49,326 bases of DNA from a virus: IMG/VR virus record IMGVR_UViG_3300032088_000012, positions 1-49,326 of that record. One strand, written 5' to 3'. Each line of letters begins with the position of its first letter. Position 1 is the stretch's first letter. The translations under genes and the position numbers were made by a program. Below, in pieces: positions 37,858 through 45,301 of the stretch. Below the pieces are notes generated by a model. The model was given only the letters and a program-made list of their open reading frames with translations. It was not told the DNA's origin and ran no database searches.

Positions 37858-39147
37858 ATGATTAAACTCGCGATAAACGTAGTAGCATTCTGCGCAGGTC
37901 TAGGAATAGGTGGAAAAGCCTTTTCGCAGACGTACACAGACAATGTAGCAGATATTATCAACAATAACTGCGTAGTTTGCCACCGAGAAGGTGGTATTGG
38001 GCCAATGAGCTTCGAAACCTATGAACAAGTACGTCCTTGGGCGCCTCTCATCTCGATGAAAGTAGCTTCTCGAGAAATGCCTCCATACGCTTACGATCAC
38101 GGTATTGGAATTCAGAGTCTACAAGGCGATTGGCGACTTAAACAAAAAGATATTGACACTATTGTAGCATGGGTCTCAACGGGGTCATTGTATGGCGATT
38201 CCGACACAATTGTACAGCTTCCAGAAATGGGCGACCCAGAGGCTTGGAATTTCGAAGCCGACTTTGGCGCACCTGATGCAATCATTCCTTCAGTAGCAAT
38301 TGATATTCCTGCGAACGGTAATGATCTGTGGCACAAACATTTAGTACCTACAGGTCTTACTGAAGATCGTTGTATTAAAGCAGTACAAGTTAAGCCTCGT
38401 GGCAATGCAAAGGCAGTAGTGCATCACGCTAACTCAAGTATTATTACTGAGGGAGGCAGAGAAGGTATGCTTACTGAGTATGCTATGGGAAAGTGGGGAG
38501 AGATTGTTCCAGAAGGAGTATGCAGAACTATCCCGGCAAACGCAGAAGTATCGTGGGATATACACATGTTCCCAGGTGGTCTTGGAGCGATGGCTCCTGG
38601 AAGTGTTATCAAGGACAATGTAGTAGAAATCGGTCTTTGGTTATACACAGAAGAGGAAAGCGCACAATTGAAATACAAGCAAGACTTGAGCTTGTATCGC
38701 CTTGGCAACCAGGACGATTTAGTAGTCCCACCCAATGGATATGCAATGACGCAAGGCTTTCACAGTTTCGATCATCCTGTGCGTTTAGATAGCTTTCAGC
38801 CCCATGGTCATCTTCGTATGAACGCTGCTAGTCTTGAAATCTTCTATCCAGCTACAGGTGTCACAGAGCAGATCAGTCAGATAAGCAAGTGGAGTGCTAC
38901 ATGGCATCACAGCCATCTATATGATCCAGACTTTGCTCCATTGATTCCAGAAGGCGCAGTGATTGTTCTCAAGCAGTGGTACGATAACACAGCGGCGAAC
39001 CCCAACAACCCAGATCCTGATATGTTTGTGATGGGTGGCTCACGCACTGGCGATGAGATGACTCACGCTTGGCTGGCAATTACGCATTTAGATGATGAAG
39101 GCTATAAGGAGCTGAAAGCCTCCAGAAGTATTATGGGAGATGATTAA
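37858..39147 (+). CDS. Exported c-type heme / copper monooxygenase-like protein, first of two
   Basis: ATG 37858 after TTGGAGAAATT gives 429 residues; the longer frame to 37759 lacks a site. A signal peptide (MIKLAINVVAFCAGLGIGGK AFSQ) precedes a cytochrome c-like domain with C38-V-V-C41-H42 and a likely axial Met in REMPPYAYD (M74). The rest resembles PHM-type copper type II monooxygenases: H189-H190, H236, H316-x-H318 and M401 (DEMTHAWL) match the ligand order HH, H, HxH, M. It would act in the periplasm. Substrate unknown; phage occurrence is very unusual. Confidence 0.82.
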   Translation: MIKLAINVVAFCAGLGIGGKAFSQTYTDNVADIINNNCVVCHREGGIGPMSFETYEQVRPWAPLISMKVASREMPPYAYDHGIGIQSLQGDWRLKQKDIDTIVAWVSTGSLYGDSDTIVQLPEMGDPEAWNFEADFGAPDAIIPSVAIDIPANGNDLWHKHLVPTGLTEDRCIKAVQVKPRGNAKAVVHHANSSIITEGGREGMLTEYAMGKWGEIVPEGVCRTIPANAEVSWDIHMFPGGLGAMAPGSVIKDNVVEIGLWLYTEEESAQLKYKQDLSLYRLGNQDDLVVPPNGYAMTQGFHSFDHPVRLDSFQPHGHLRMNAASLEIFYPATGVTEQISQISKWSATWHHSHLYDPDFAPLIPEGAVIVLKQWYDNTAANPNNPDPDMFVMGGSRTGDEMTHAWLAITHLDDEGYKELKASRSIMGDD

Positions 39148-40412
39148 TGAATAGTATTAAAAAACTGTTATGGTTAAGCACTGTAGCAATATGGACAGCA
39201 CTACTGTGCGGTATTACAATTGCTGCAAAAGCAGCAGAGATAGACTATGCAAAAAATGTAGCTCCTATCTTTGTTGAACAGTGCCAAAGCTGTCATCGTG
39301 AAGGGGGTATTGCACCGTGGGCTATGACTGATTACAGAATGGTTCAAGCTTTTGCTCCTGCAATCAAAGAAGCAGTTGTAAATCTAAAAATGCCCCCAGG
39401 TCAGATTGACCGCAAGTATGCAGATGTAATCATCAATCATAGAACACTCAGTGATCTAGAAATGAGTACAATTGTTGAGTGGGTCAATGCAGGTGCTCCT
39501 GTAGAAGGCGATCGAGATCCTCTAACAGAGACTGTGTACTCTACTTCAGAGTGGGTACACGGAGAGCCTGATATGGTGATTGAAGTACCTCCTCAAGAGA
39601 TTCCTGCTGTTGGTACAATGGGGCCTAGATCAATTCCTTATCGTTATGTGGGCGTTGACTTGGGACTAACTGAAGACAAGTGGCTTCGTGGTTCGCAGTT
39701 CCTACCCTCAGAGCCTACTGTCATGCATCACATGCTAAACTCAGTATCAGTACCAGGTGAACGCAACGGCAACATCTTAGGCACACAAGGTGCAGAACAG
39801 CAGAACATGGACTATGCGAGCGTAAGTGCGTATGTTCCTGGGGGTGATCCAGACTTCTATGACGAAAATACTGGTGGCTTGCTAAGAGCAGGTTCGACAG
39901 TAAATCTACAGTTACACTACACGCCAGACGGTACAGCCAGAACAGACGAAGCACGAATTGGTTTGTACTTTCACGATGAAGGCGTAGTACCAGAAGATAG
40001 AATGGCAGGCGATTGTGCTTGCATCTTCCCTAACAATTGGACAACTATTCCTGCATTCGACCCTAATTTTGTACAGACAGCAGAAGTAGTGTTGAAGAAT
40101 GATGTAAATCTTCATACCTTCTTACCTCATATGCACTTTCGAGGAAAGAGTATGAAAGCCACAGCATTCTACCCAGACGGTACTTCAGAAGAGCTTATCG
40201 ATGTTCCACGATATGACTATGCTTGGCAGCTATCATATACTTGGAGAGAGCCTAAATTCTTGCCTGCAGGTACAAGACTATTTGTAGAAGGAGCGTTTGA
40301 TAATTCAGCAGATAATCCAATGAATCCAGACCCTAGTAGAGATGTACCTTGGGGTCAGATGTCAGAAGATGAAATGTTTTTTGGAGCGTTTACATGGAAG
40401 AACTTGCAGTAA
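39147..40412 (+). CDS. Exported c-type heme / copper monooxygenase-like protein, second of two
   Basis: ATG 39147 overlaps the previous TAA by one base. The 421-residue paralog has a signal peptide (MNSIKKLLWLSTVAIWTALL to AAKAAE), heme motif C46-Q-S-C49-H50 with likely axial M82 in KMPPGQ, and a copper ligand set H194-H195, H257 (LQLHYTPDG), H328-x-H330 (LPHMHFRGK) and M410 (EDEMFFGAF). This one matches bacterial cytochrome-PHM-like proteins more closely than the first. The pair may form a heterodimer or successive enzymes. Function is inferred from ligands only. Confidence 0.84.
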   Translation: MNSIKKLLWLSTVAIWTALLCGITIAAKAAEIDYAKNVAPIFVEQCQSCHREGGIAPWAMTDYRMVQAFAPAIKEAVVNLKMPPGQIDRKYADVIINHRTLSDLEMSTIVEWVNAGAPVEGDRDPLTETVYSTSEWVHGEPDMVIEVPPQEIPAVGTMGPRSIPYRYVGVDLGLTEDKWLRGSQFLPSEPTVMHHMLNSVSVPGERNGNILGTQGAEQQNMDYASVSAYVPGGDPDFYDENTGGLLRAGSTVNLQLHYTPDGTARTDEARIGLYFHDEGVVPEDRMAGDCACIFPNNWTTIPAFDPNFVQTAEVVLKNDVNLHTFLPHMHFRGKSMKATAFYPDGTSEELIDVPRYDYAWQLSYTWREPKFLPAGTRLFVEGAFDNSADNPMNPDPSRDVPWGQMSEDEMFFGAFTWKNLQ

Positions 40413-40543
40413 TACGAGCACGCCTAGAAGAACTTAGGCAATGTGAAAAAGAGAACACTAAAGAGTGTCGAGAGTTAGAGGAGGAGTTTCGGCTCCTCTC
40501 TAACGATTTAGTAATGGCGGAAATTTATGGAGATATTGACTGA
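40394..40543 (+). CDS. Small coiled-coil protein
   Basis: ATG 40394 overlaps the end of the second heme/copper gene by 19 nt and encodes 49 residues (MEELAVIRARLEELRQCEKE, NTKECRELEEEFRLLSNDLV, MAEIYGDID), an acidic coiled coil with two cysteines. Function unknown. Confidence 0.65.
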   Translation: MEELAVIRARLEELRQCEKENTKECRELEEEFRLLSNDLVMAEIYGDID

Positions 40544-40643
40544 TTTAGCTATATTAGGAAGTATGATTTTTGCAGCGTATGTATGGGGCTGTATGTTTCT
40601 TGCTTATTGGGAGCATAAACTTCGTGATAAATTTAGACCCTAA
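40527..40643 (+). CDS. Tiny membrane protein
   Basis: ATG 40527 encodes 38 residues: MEILTDLAILGSMIFAAYVW, GCMFLAYWEHKLRDKFRP, with one membrane span and a basic C-terminus. GGCGGAAATTT precedes it. It overlaps both neighbours and lies just upstream of the holin, so a lysis accessory role is possible. Confidence 0.6.
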   Translation: MEILTDLAILGSMIFAAYVWGCMFLAYWEHKLRDKFRP

Positions 40644-40749
40644 GCTGTTATTTATAACAATACTTATTTGCTTCTTTGCTATTGGAATTAGTAATAGTGT
40701 AAAAGCAAGCGTCGAAAGACCAGAGATAGAAATATGTGGGGCGGAATAG
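40624..40749 (+). CDS. Tiny membrane or exported protein, possible lysis accessory
   Basis: GTG 40624 encodes 41 residues: MINLDPKLLFITILICFFAI, GISNSVKASVERPEIEICGA E. The hydrophobic start could be a membrane anchor or signal, with a short periplasmic tail containing a cysteine. It overlaps the holin start by 16 nt. A spanin-like role is possible but unproven. Confidence 0.5.
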   Translation: MINLDPKLLFITILICFFAIGISNSVKASVERPEIEICGAE

Positions 40750-41096
40750 TAGGCTCTATAGCGGGGTTGGGACAAACCTGGCTGGAAGGTAAAAACAGTA
40801 AGATGAAAGCCAAAGCCGAGGCGGAAGCTCAGGTAATGGTAACAGCGGCTCAGAGTAAAGCAGATTGGGAATCAATCATGGCAGCTAACTCTGGATCATC
40901 ATGGAAAGACGAGTGGTTAACCTTGCTCTTTAGTATTCCTATGATATTGTGCTTCTTTCCTCAAACTGTAGAATACGTTCATGCGGGATTCCAAGCATTA
41001 GAAGAAATGCCAGCATGGTATCAATACACACTTAGCGTAATTGTTGCAGCATCATTTGGTGTACGAGCAGCAGTAGGATTTATGGGTAGAAAATGA
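40734..41096 (+). CDS. Holin (GTA-holin 3TM-like)
   Basis: The 120-residue protein starts MWGGIVGSIAGLGQTWLEGK, has a charged alanine-rich middle, then SSWKDEWLTLLFSIPMILCF and MPAWYQYTLSVIVAASFGVR. This SWKDEW / WYQ / ASFG pattern is typical of a holin family found in phages and gene transfer agents. It overlaps the downstream lysozyme by 4 nt. It would permeabilise the inner membrane at lysis time. Confidence 0.82.
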   Translation: MWGGIVGSIAGLGQTWLEGKNSKMKAKAEAEAQVMVTAAQSKADWESIMAANSGSSWKDEWLTLLFSIPMILCFFPQTVEYVHAGFQALEEMPAWYQYTLSVIVAASFGVRAAVGFMGRK

Positions 41097-41539
41097 ATGT
41101 AGAAAGAATACAAAAGCAGTTGGAAGCTGATGAAGGAGTAAAATATGTCATCTATATCGATCACCTCGGTTACCCAACATTTGGTATCGGGCATAGAATC
41201 ACTCGAGAAGACAAAGAATACTGGGAGCCGCTCGGAACCTCAATACCCGAAAAGCGAGTCAGAGAAGCCTTTGAACAAGACCTCTGTATAGCAATTGGAG
41301 ATTGTGAAGCTTTATACGGAGACAGGTTCTCTAGTTGGCCTAGAGACGTCCACGAGATCCTGGTTAATATGATGTTTAACATGGGTCGAACTCGCATGAA
41401 GAAGTTTAAAAAAATGCGAGAAGCTTTGCTACTACAAGATTGGAAAGAGGCTGCTAAGGAAGGTAGGGATAGCAAGTGGCACAAACAGGTACCAAACCGT
41501 GCTGAACGCCTTATGGTACGACTGGAAAATGTTTCTTGA
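41093..41539 (+). CDS. T4-type lysozyme (GH24 endolysin)
   Basis: The 148-residue protein aligns with T4 lysozyme at EADEGVKYVIYIDHLGYPTF and GIGHRITRED: catalytic E14, D23 and T29 correspond to T4 E11, D20 and T26. The C-terminal part AILVNMMFNMGR-like (HEILVNMMFNMGRTRMKKF) is also typical. It cleaves peptidoglycan. No signal sequence is seen, so it depends on a holin. This is the second cell-wall hydrolase cassette in the window. Confidence 0.92.
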   Translation: MNVERIQKQLEADEGVKYVIYIDHLGYPTFGIGHRITREDKEYWEPLGTSIPEKRVREAFEQDLCIAIGDCEALYGDRFSSWPRDVHEILVNMMFNMGRTRMKKFKKMREALLLQDWKEAAKEGRDSKWHKQVPNRAERLMVRLENVS

Positions 41540-41564
41540 CAAATCATCTCCATTTTAGTATAAT
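41536..41564 (+). promoter_or_regulatory. Sigma70-type promoter
   Basis: TTGACA (41536-41541), 17 bp, TATAAT (41559-41564), overlapping the lysozyme stop codon. Drives 41589 and thyX. Confidence 0.88.
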
Positions 41565-41588
41565 ATATGCTGAAATGGAGATTTACCT

Positions 41589-42185
41589 TTGAATTTATTT
41601 TATTTAGACGAAGACCTCGACAAGTGCGCTGAGTACCATGTTGATAAGCATATTGTAAAAATGCCCCTAGAAGTAGCACAGCTAATGTGTACTGCTATCT
41701 GGATAGACGAGCATTTAGGCTTTGTACCTCGTGCTCTTGAGAAAGATGAGCGTGATCATTTGAATGCGCTTAAAAAAGATATAAAGCATTTACCTCTAGA
41801 AGAAAGGCCTCTAACACCTTATCTGCCCATGATGTACAATCATCCTTGTACTATATGGGTGCGTTCGTCCTTAGATAACTTTGAGTGGACGCATTGTTAT
41901 GGTAATGCTTTGAATGACGAATACTATTATCGTTATGGTAAGCAGCATAAATCAATCGTAGAAGTAGTAAATAAACTACCTGCTCCGAAGAATATGCCTC
42001 GCAAAGGTTTCACTACCTTTGGTTTGGCAATGCCAGACGATCTAAAAGATTATGATAACCCTATACAGTCTTATCGCGACTACTATCATCTAGACAAAGC
42101 TACCTTTGCAGAGTGGAAGTATCGTGAAAAACCTCCTTGGTGGAGTGAAGACTATGCAGACTATGAGAAAAGGATTACACGATGA
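41589..42185 (+). CDS. Conserved phage protein of unknown function
   Basis: TTG 41589 (with GGAGATTTACC upstream) encodes 198 residues. The pattern FYLDEDLDKCAEYHVDKHIV, then AQLMCTA, NHPCTIWVRSSLDNFEWT and YRYGKQHKS with a final EWKYREKPPWW belongs to a widespread phage protein family I recognise without a known activity. The conserved His and Cys suggest an enzyme or metal site. It overlaps thyX by 4 nt, hinting at nucleotide metabolism. Confidence 0.78.
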   Translation: MNLFYLDEDLDKCAEYHVDKHIVKMPLEVAQLMCTAIWIDEHLGFVPRALEKDERDHLNALKKDIKHLPLEERPLTPYLPMMYNHPCTIWVRSSLDNFEWTHCYGNALNDEYYYRYGKQHKSIVEVVNKLPAPKNMPRKGFTTFGLAMPDDLKDYDNPIQSYRDYYHLDKATFAEWKYREKPPWWSEDYADYEKRITR

Positions 42186-42829
42186 AAGTTAAGTTAATAA
42201 GTTACTCAAAGGGTTCTAGTGACAATAATCTTTTAGAAGATATTGCCTATATCGCCAGAGTATCAAACCCTAGTAACCAGAACAATTCTCTCACTGCGGA
42301 GAAATTAGTTCGATATCTAGTAAAGCATAAACACTGGTCTCCCTTTGAAATGGCATCTGTATGTATCGAGATTGAAACTACACGAGACATCTCAAAGCAG
42401 ATACTGCGTCACCGTAGCTTCTCTTTTCAAGAGTTTAGCCAACGCTACGCAGAGCCAGGAGACCTAGCAGACTTTGTATTGCGAGAAGCTCGTATGCAGG
42501 ATACAGAGAATCGCCAGAATAGTATAGAGTGCGATAACGCACACATTGCAGCGTTTTGGGAGAACTCTCAGCGCAATGTAATCTCAGCCGCTAGGATGGC
42601 TTATGAGTATGCCCTCAAATCTGGTATAGCGAAAGAGCAAGCGCGAGCAGTCCTTCCAGAGGGTTGCACGCCTACGCGTATGTATATGAACGGGACTTTG
42701 CGTAGCTGGCTTCACTACATTGAAATTCGTAGTGGGGTCGAAACGCAGAAGGAACATCGAGAAATTGCACTAGCCTGTGCAGAAGAAATAAAGAGTATAT
42801 TTCCTATGGTAACTGAATTTATCTCTTGA
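42182..42829 (+). CDS. thyX: Flavin-dependent thymidylate synthase ThyX
   Basis: The 215-residue protein has the ThyX signature RHRSFSFQEFSQRY (RHR-x7-S) and the later block RAVLPEGCTPTRMYMNGTLR followed by WLHYIEIRS. ThyX methylates dUMP to dTMP with FAD, NADPH and methylenetetrahydrofolate. It supports phage DNA synthesis in the cytoplasm. Start ATG 42182 overlaps the upstream gene by 4 nt. Confidence 0.95.
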   Translation: MKVKLISYSKGSSDNNLLEDIAYIARVSNPSNQNNSLTAEKLVRYLVKHKHWSPFEMASVCIEIETTRDISKQILRHRSFSFQEFSQRYAEPGDLADFVLREARMQDTENRQNSIECDNAHIAAFWENSQRNVISAARMAYEYALKSGIAKEQARAVLPEGCTPTRMYMNGTLRSWLHYIEIRSGVETQKEHREIALACAEEIKSIFPMVTEFIS

Positions 42830-42854
42830 CGAATTCATTTAAATTTAGTATAAT
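42826..42854 (+). promoter_or_regulatory. Sigma70-type promoter
   Basis: TTGACG (42826-42831), 17 bp, TATAAT (42849-42854), overlapping the thyX stop. Drives the small genes from 42876. Confidence 0.84.
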
Positions 42855-42875
42855 ATCTTTTTATTGGAGAAATCA

Positions 42876-42956
42876 GTGGAAAGTTTATTATTAATATTCT
42901 GCGCTCTTATGGGCAGCGGTATATTCATAACTTGGATGGTAATCGAAGATGATTAG
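42876..42956 (+). CDS. Tiny membrane peptide
   Basis: GTG 42876 after TTGGAGAAATCA encodes 26 residues, MESLLLIFCALMGSGIFITW MVIEDD, a single membrane span. It overlaps the next ATG by 8 nt. Function unknown. Confidence 0.58.
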   Translation: MESLLLIFCALMGSGIFITWMVIEDD

Positions 42957-43122
42957 CGAAAAAAGAATAGAGCATATGAAGCAGCTCTCAGAAGATCACG
43001 ATGTAGCACTAGACATAGTGTGTGAAATAGCAGAATTTCTTGGAGAAACTGAGGATTACGACGGTCTAGTTTCTGAAGTAGAGTTGTATGCCTGGCTATT
43101 CGGAGATAAAAACTATGAGTGA
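42949..43122 (+). CDS. Small acidic protein
   Basis: ATG 42949 encodes 57 residues (MISEKRIEHMKQLSEDHDVA, LDIVCEIAEFLGETEDYDGL, VSEVELYAWLFGDKNYE), acidic and helical. It overlaps both neighbours by 8 nt. Function unknown. Confidence 0.68.
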   Translation: MISEKRIEHMKQLSEDHDVALDIVCEIAEFLGETEDYDGLVSEVELYAWLFGDKNYE

Positions 43123-43501
43123 AGGCAAGAAGTATGATGGCGAAAAGCCCCGCATGTACCTACTTCCTCCAAAATCAACCCAAGAAGTAGCAAAAGTATT
43201 GACTTTTGGCGCTCAGAAGTACGATGAAGATAATTGGAAGAAGCTAGCTAACTTACAGAATAGATACACTGGCGCGGCTCTACGCCATATCTTTGCAATT
43301 ATGGATGGCGAAGACCTAGACCCAGAAACAGAGTGCTATCACGAAGCACATGCAATATGTTGTTTATTATTCAAACTGGAGGCAAAACTTGAGGCGCGGA
43401 GTAAAGAAGAAAGACTACGAGAATCTGAGTCAGTCGAACGTCAAAAAAGTATATTTGATGCTGAACCCACAAGAGGATTCGTCGACTTCAGCAATTACTA
43501 A
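43115..43501 (+). CDS. dATP/dGTP diphosphohydrolase-like protein (MazZ-type N-terminal domain)
   Basis: ATG 43115 is chosen over an earlier frame start because homologs begin near KYDGEKPRMYLLPP. The 128-residue protein shows KPRMYLLPPKSTQEVAKVLT, FGAQKYDEDNW, RHIFAIMDGEDLDPETECYH and EAHAICCLLFKLEA, the pattern of phage dNTP pyrophosphohydrolases of the MazG superfamily. In some phages this domain works in 2-aminoadenine synthesis; no PurZ is visible here. The neighbours ThyX and MazG-like suggest dNTP pool control. Confidence 0.78.
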   Translation: MSEGKKYDGEKPRMYLLPPKSTQEVAKVLTFGAQKYDEDNWKKLANLQNRYTGAALRHIFAIMDGEDLDPETECYHEAHAICCLLFKLEAKLEARSKEERLRESESVERQKSIFDAEPTRGFVDFSNY

Positions 43502-44111
43502 AAAAGCGGCATGTGATATGCTCAATATCTCGTATAACACTACGAGACTAGATAAAATCATTGAAGACTACTTAGAAACAGCAGCTTATGTTTCTAAACG
43601 TAAGTCAATGAATCGAGGTAAGGCCGCTAGTAATACCGAAATTAGCGAAGCAGTTATGGGGTATCTTCAAGGTATGACTATATCTGATATAGCAAAAAGT
43701 CTTTACCGCTCTCCTTCGTTCGTAAAAAATCTTATTGAGCGCGTAGGAGTGCCTCAAAGACTTACTTCAAAAGAGCAAGCAGGAGAAGTAGACTATCTTC
43801 CAGATGAGTGTGTTTCCGACTCTTTTGAAGTAGGAGAAATAGTATGGTCTGCTCGATACCATCGTGCAGGTACTATTATGAATGAACTAAGTCCTACTTA
43901 TGTTCAGTCTAAAAAAGGTCTCACTAACACTGACTATGAAACAAGGTATGCTTGCAAGTGCTACGACATACATATTTCAGAAGATACAGATAGTGAAGAT
44001 TCTATGTTCCCAGGCGTATCAGCAGGTGGCTTCTTTGCAAGCTCTACAGCGTATGACCTAGGTAAACTCTCTCACCTAGAGAAATATGGTGTAAACTTAA
44101 AGAGCATCTAA
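43458..44111 (+). CDS. DNA-binding-like protein of unknown function
   Basis: The start is uncertain; ATG 43458 gives 217 residues and a 44-nt overlap with the upstream gene, while a frame to 43350 would overlap 150 nt. The N-terminal part AACDMLNISYNTTRLDKIIE and GYLQGMTISDIAKSLYRSPS, FVKNLIERVGVP looks like two helix-turn-helix units. The C-terminal half contains VGEIVWSARYHRAGTI and a Ser/Asp-rich loop. Similar proteins occur in other phages near replication genes as far as I recall. Confidence 0.65.
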   Translation: MLNPQEDSSTSAITKKAACDMLNISYNTTRLDKIIEDYLETAAYVSKRKSMNRGKAASNTEISEAVMGYLQGMTISDIAKSLYRSPSFVKNLIERVGVPQRLTSKEQAGEVDYLPDECVSDSFEVGEIVWSARYHRAGTIMNELSPTYVQSKKGLTNTDYETRYACKCYDIHISEDTDSEDSMFPGVSAGGFFASSTAYDLGKLSHLEKYGVNLKSI

Positions 44112-44121
44112 AAAATAAATC

Positions 44122-44151
44122 TTGACAAGATGCTCAAAAATTTTATATAAT
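44122..44151 (+). promoter_or_regulatory. Sigma70-type promoter
   Basis: TTGACA (44122-44127), 18 bp, TATAAT (44146-44151); drives the 44186 gene. Confidence 0.85.
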
Positions 44152-44185
44152 ATCTATTCAAATTTGAAACAAGGAGTAAAAAATC

Positions 44186-44545
44186 GTGGCATGGGACGAT
44201 GATAAGAAAGCAGCAGTAATTGAAGCGTATGAAGAAGCCAACCCAACACCTGAAAACTCGATGGAAATCGTTAAAGACTTAGCAGACGAGTACGAAGAAT
44301 CACCTAATGGTGTTCGTATGATTCTGACTAAAGCTGGTGTTTATGTTAAGAAGACTCCTGCAGCTTCAAGTAAATCTTCTGGAGGCAGTACTGGTGGTAC
44401 GCGAGTATCAAAAGTAGCCGCTCAGGAGTCCTTGATAGCCGCACTCACTGATGCGGGTCAAGAAATTGACAATGATATTGTTGATAAGTTGACAGGCAAA
44501 GCTGCCCAGTATTTTGCTGGTGTAATTGCCGCTATCAATGCCTAA
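44186..44545 (+). CDS. Small DNA-binding-like protein, paralog family
   Basis: GTG 44186 follows AAGGAGTAAAAAATC and encodes 119 residues. N-terminal WDDDKKAAVIEAYEEANPTP, MEIVKDLADEYEESPNGVRM and ILTKAGVYVKK align by eye with the 32254 and 33214 paralogs. A Ser/Gly/Thr linker (residues ~57-75) separates the shared C-terminal domain KVAAQESLIAALTDAGQEID, VDKLTGKAAQYFAGVIAAIN. It has its own promoter and terminator. Likely a regulator or nucleoid-type protein. Confidence 0.8.
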   Translation: MAWDDDKKAAVIEAYEEANPTPENSMEIVKDLADEYEESPNGVRMILTKAGVYVKKTPAASSKSSGGSTGGTRVSKVAAQESLIAALTDAGQEIDNDIVDKLTGKAAQYFAGVIAAINA

Positions 44546-44569
44546 ATCCAAGTAATAAACCACTTGGTG

Positions 44570-44605
44570 AACACCAGGGAGTCCCCCGCTCCCCGGTGTT
44601 TTTTT
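44570..44605 (+). terminator. Rho-independent terminator
   Basis: AACACC and GGTGTT (44570-44575, 44595-44600) with inner GGGAG and CTCCC form a stem interrupted by one A-C mismatch, followed by TTTTT. It isolates the 44186 gene as a single transcript. Confidence 0.88.
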
Positions 44606-44676
44606 GTACCTAAACCTTTCACCAATGAGGTCAGTACTGCAAAAAAGTTTGCTAACCTGCAATCGAAGGAGAAAGT

Positions 44677-44943
44677 GTGAAAAAAGAAGACCTGGCTAAC
44701 CTAGTGCAAGACTATGGCGATGCCGTTATAACATATAGAAGTGAGAACTCGAATAAGCTAAAGTATAATGTTTGTACTTTAGATTTTTCTACGCCTTATA
44801 TAAAGTCAAAGAATAGCAGAGCCAAGGAAGATAAAACTACTTTGTTAATGTTCTGTTGGGATACTGACTCTTATAGACTTCTAAAGCCCTCCACTGTTAC
44901 CAGTGTAGTTCCTCTAGCTTCTGTACTAAAAAACGGAAGGTAG
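44677..44943 (+). CDS. Small hypothetical protein
   Basis: GTG 44677 after GAAGGAGAAAGT encodes 88 residues (MKKEDLANLVQDYGDAVITY, TTLLMFCWDTDSYRLLKPST). The beta-rich pattern ending in MFCWDTDSYRLLKPSTV looks like a small ligand-binding or WYL-like fold, but this is not certain. It is one base from the PC4-like gene, so a replication or recombination role is plausible. Confidence 0.65.
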   Translation: MKKEDLANLVQDYGDAVITYRSENSNKLKYNVCTLDFSTPYIKSKNSRAKEDKTTLLMFCWDTDSYRLLKPSTVTSVVPLASVLKNGR

Positions 44944-44944
44944 A

Positions 44945-45244
44945 ATGGACTTATATCAAGCACCGGAACTCTACGAAAGGATTATACATTACGACTCTGA
45001 TAAAGAAGTTCAGATTCGTTTAACTGTAAGCAACTTTCGTGGGGTTGAATATTTAAGCCTTAGAAAGTATTACCTAGATTTCTTTGAAGAGTGGCGACCC
45101 ACTCCAGAGGGTATCTCTATGCCTATTGACTTTTCCAATTCAAAAGAAATGTTTATAGGACTGACAGAGATATTATCCCTAGCAGAATCAAAAGAGATCA
45201 TAGAGGAAAACTTCAAAGAACTAATTCAGGATATCTACAAATAA
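44945..45244 (+). CDS. PC4-like single-stranded DNA-binding protein
   Basis: The 99-residue protein has the PC4/YdbC-type core: VQIRLTVSNFRGVEYLSLRK, then YYLDFFEEWRPTPEGISMPI and a C-terminal helix. In the family KG..yvdIReyY and W.PtkKGI are the hallmarks. Phage T5 encodes a PC4-like ssDNA-binding protein that acts in recombination-dependent replication, a plausible role here too given the adjacent ligase and helicase genes. Confidence 0.75.
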   Translation: MDLYQAPELYERIIHYDSDKEVQIRLTVSNFRGVEYLSLRKYYLDFFEEWRPTPEGISMPIDFSNSKEMFIGLTEILSLAESKEIIEENFKELIQDIYK

Positions 45245-45247
45245 TTC

Positions 45248-45277
45248 TTGACTTCTACCCTATAAATTTTATATAAT
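45248..45277 (+). promoter_or_regulatory. Sigma70-type promoter of ligase part A
   Basis: TTGACT (45248-45253), 18 bp, TATAAT (45272-45277), right after the PC4-like stop. Confidence 0.82.
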
Positions 45278-45301
45278 ATACATATAAATTTGGAGAAGCC
45301 T

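Noticed and set aside
38424-38735. Minus-strand frame opposite the first heme/copper gene
   Set aside because: Antisense to a well-supported gene, no ribosome site or promoter, and no recognisable protein pattern.
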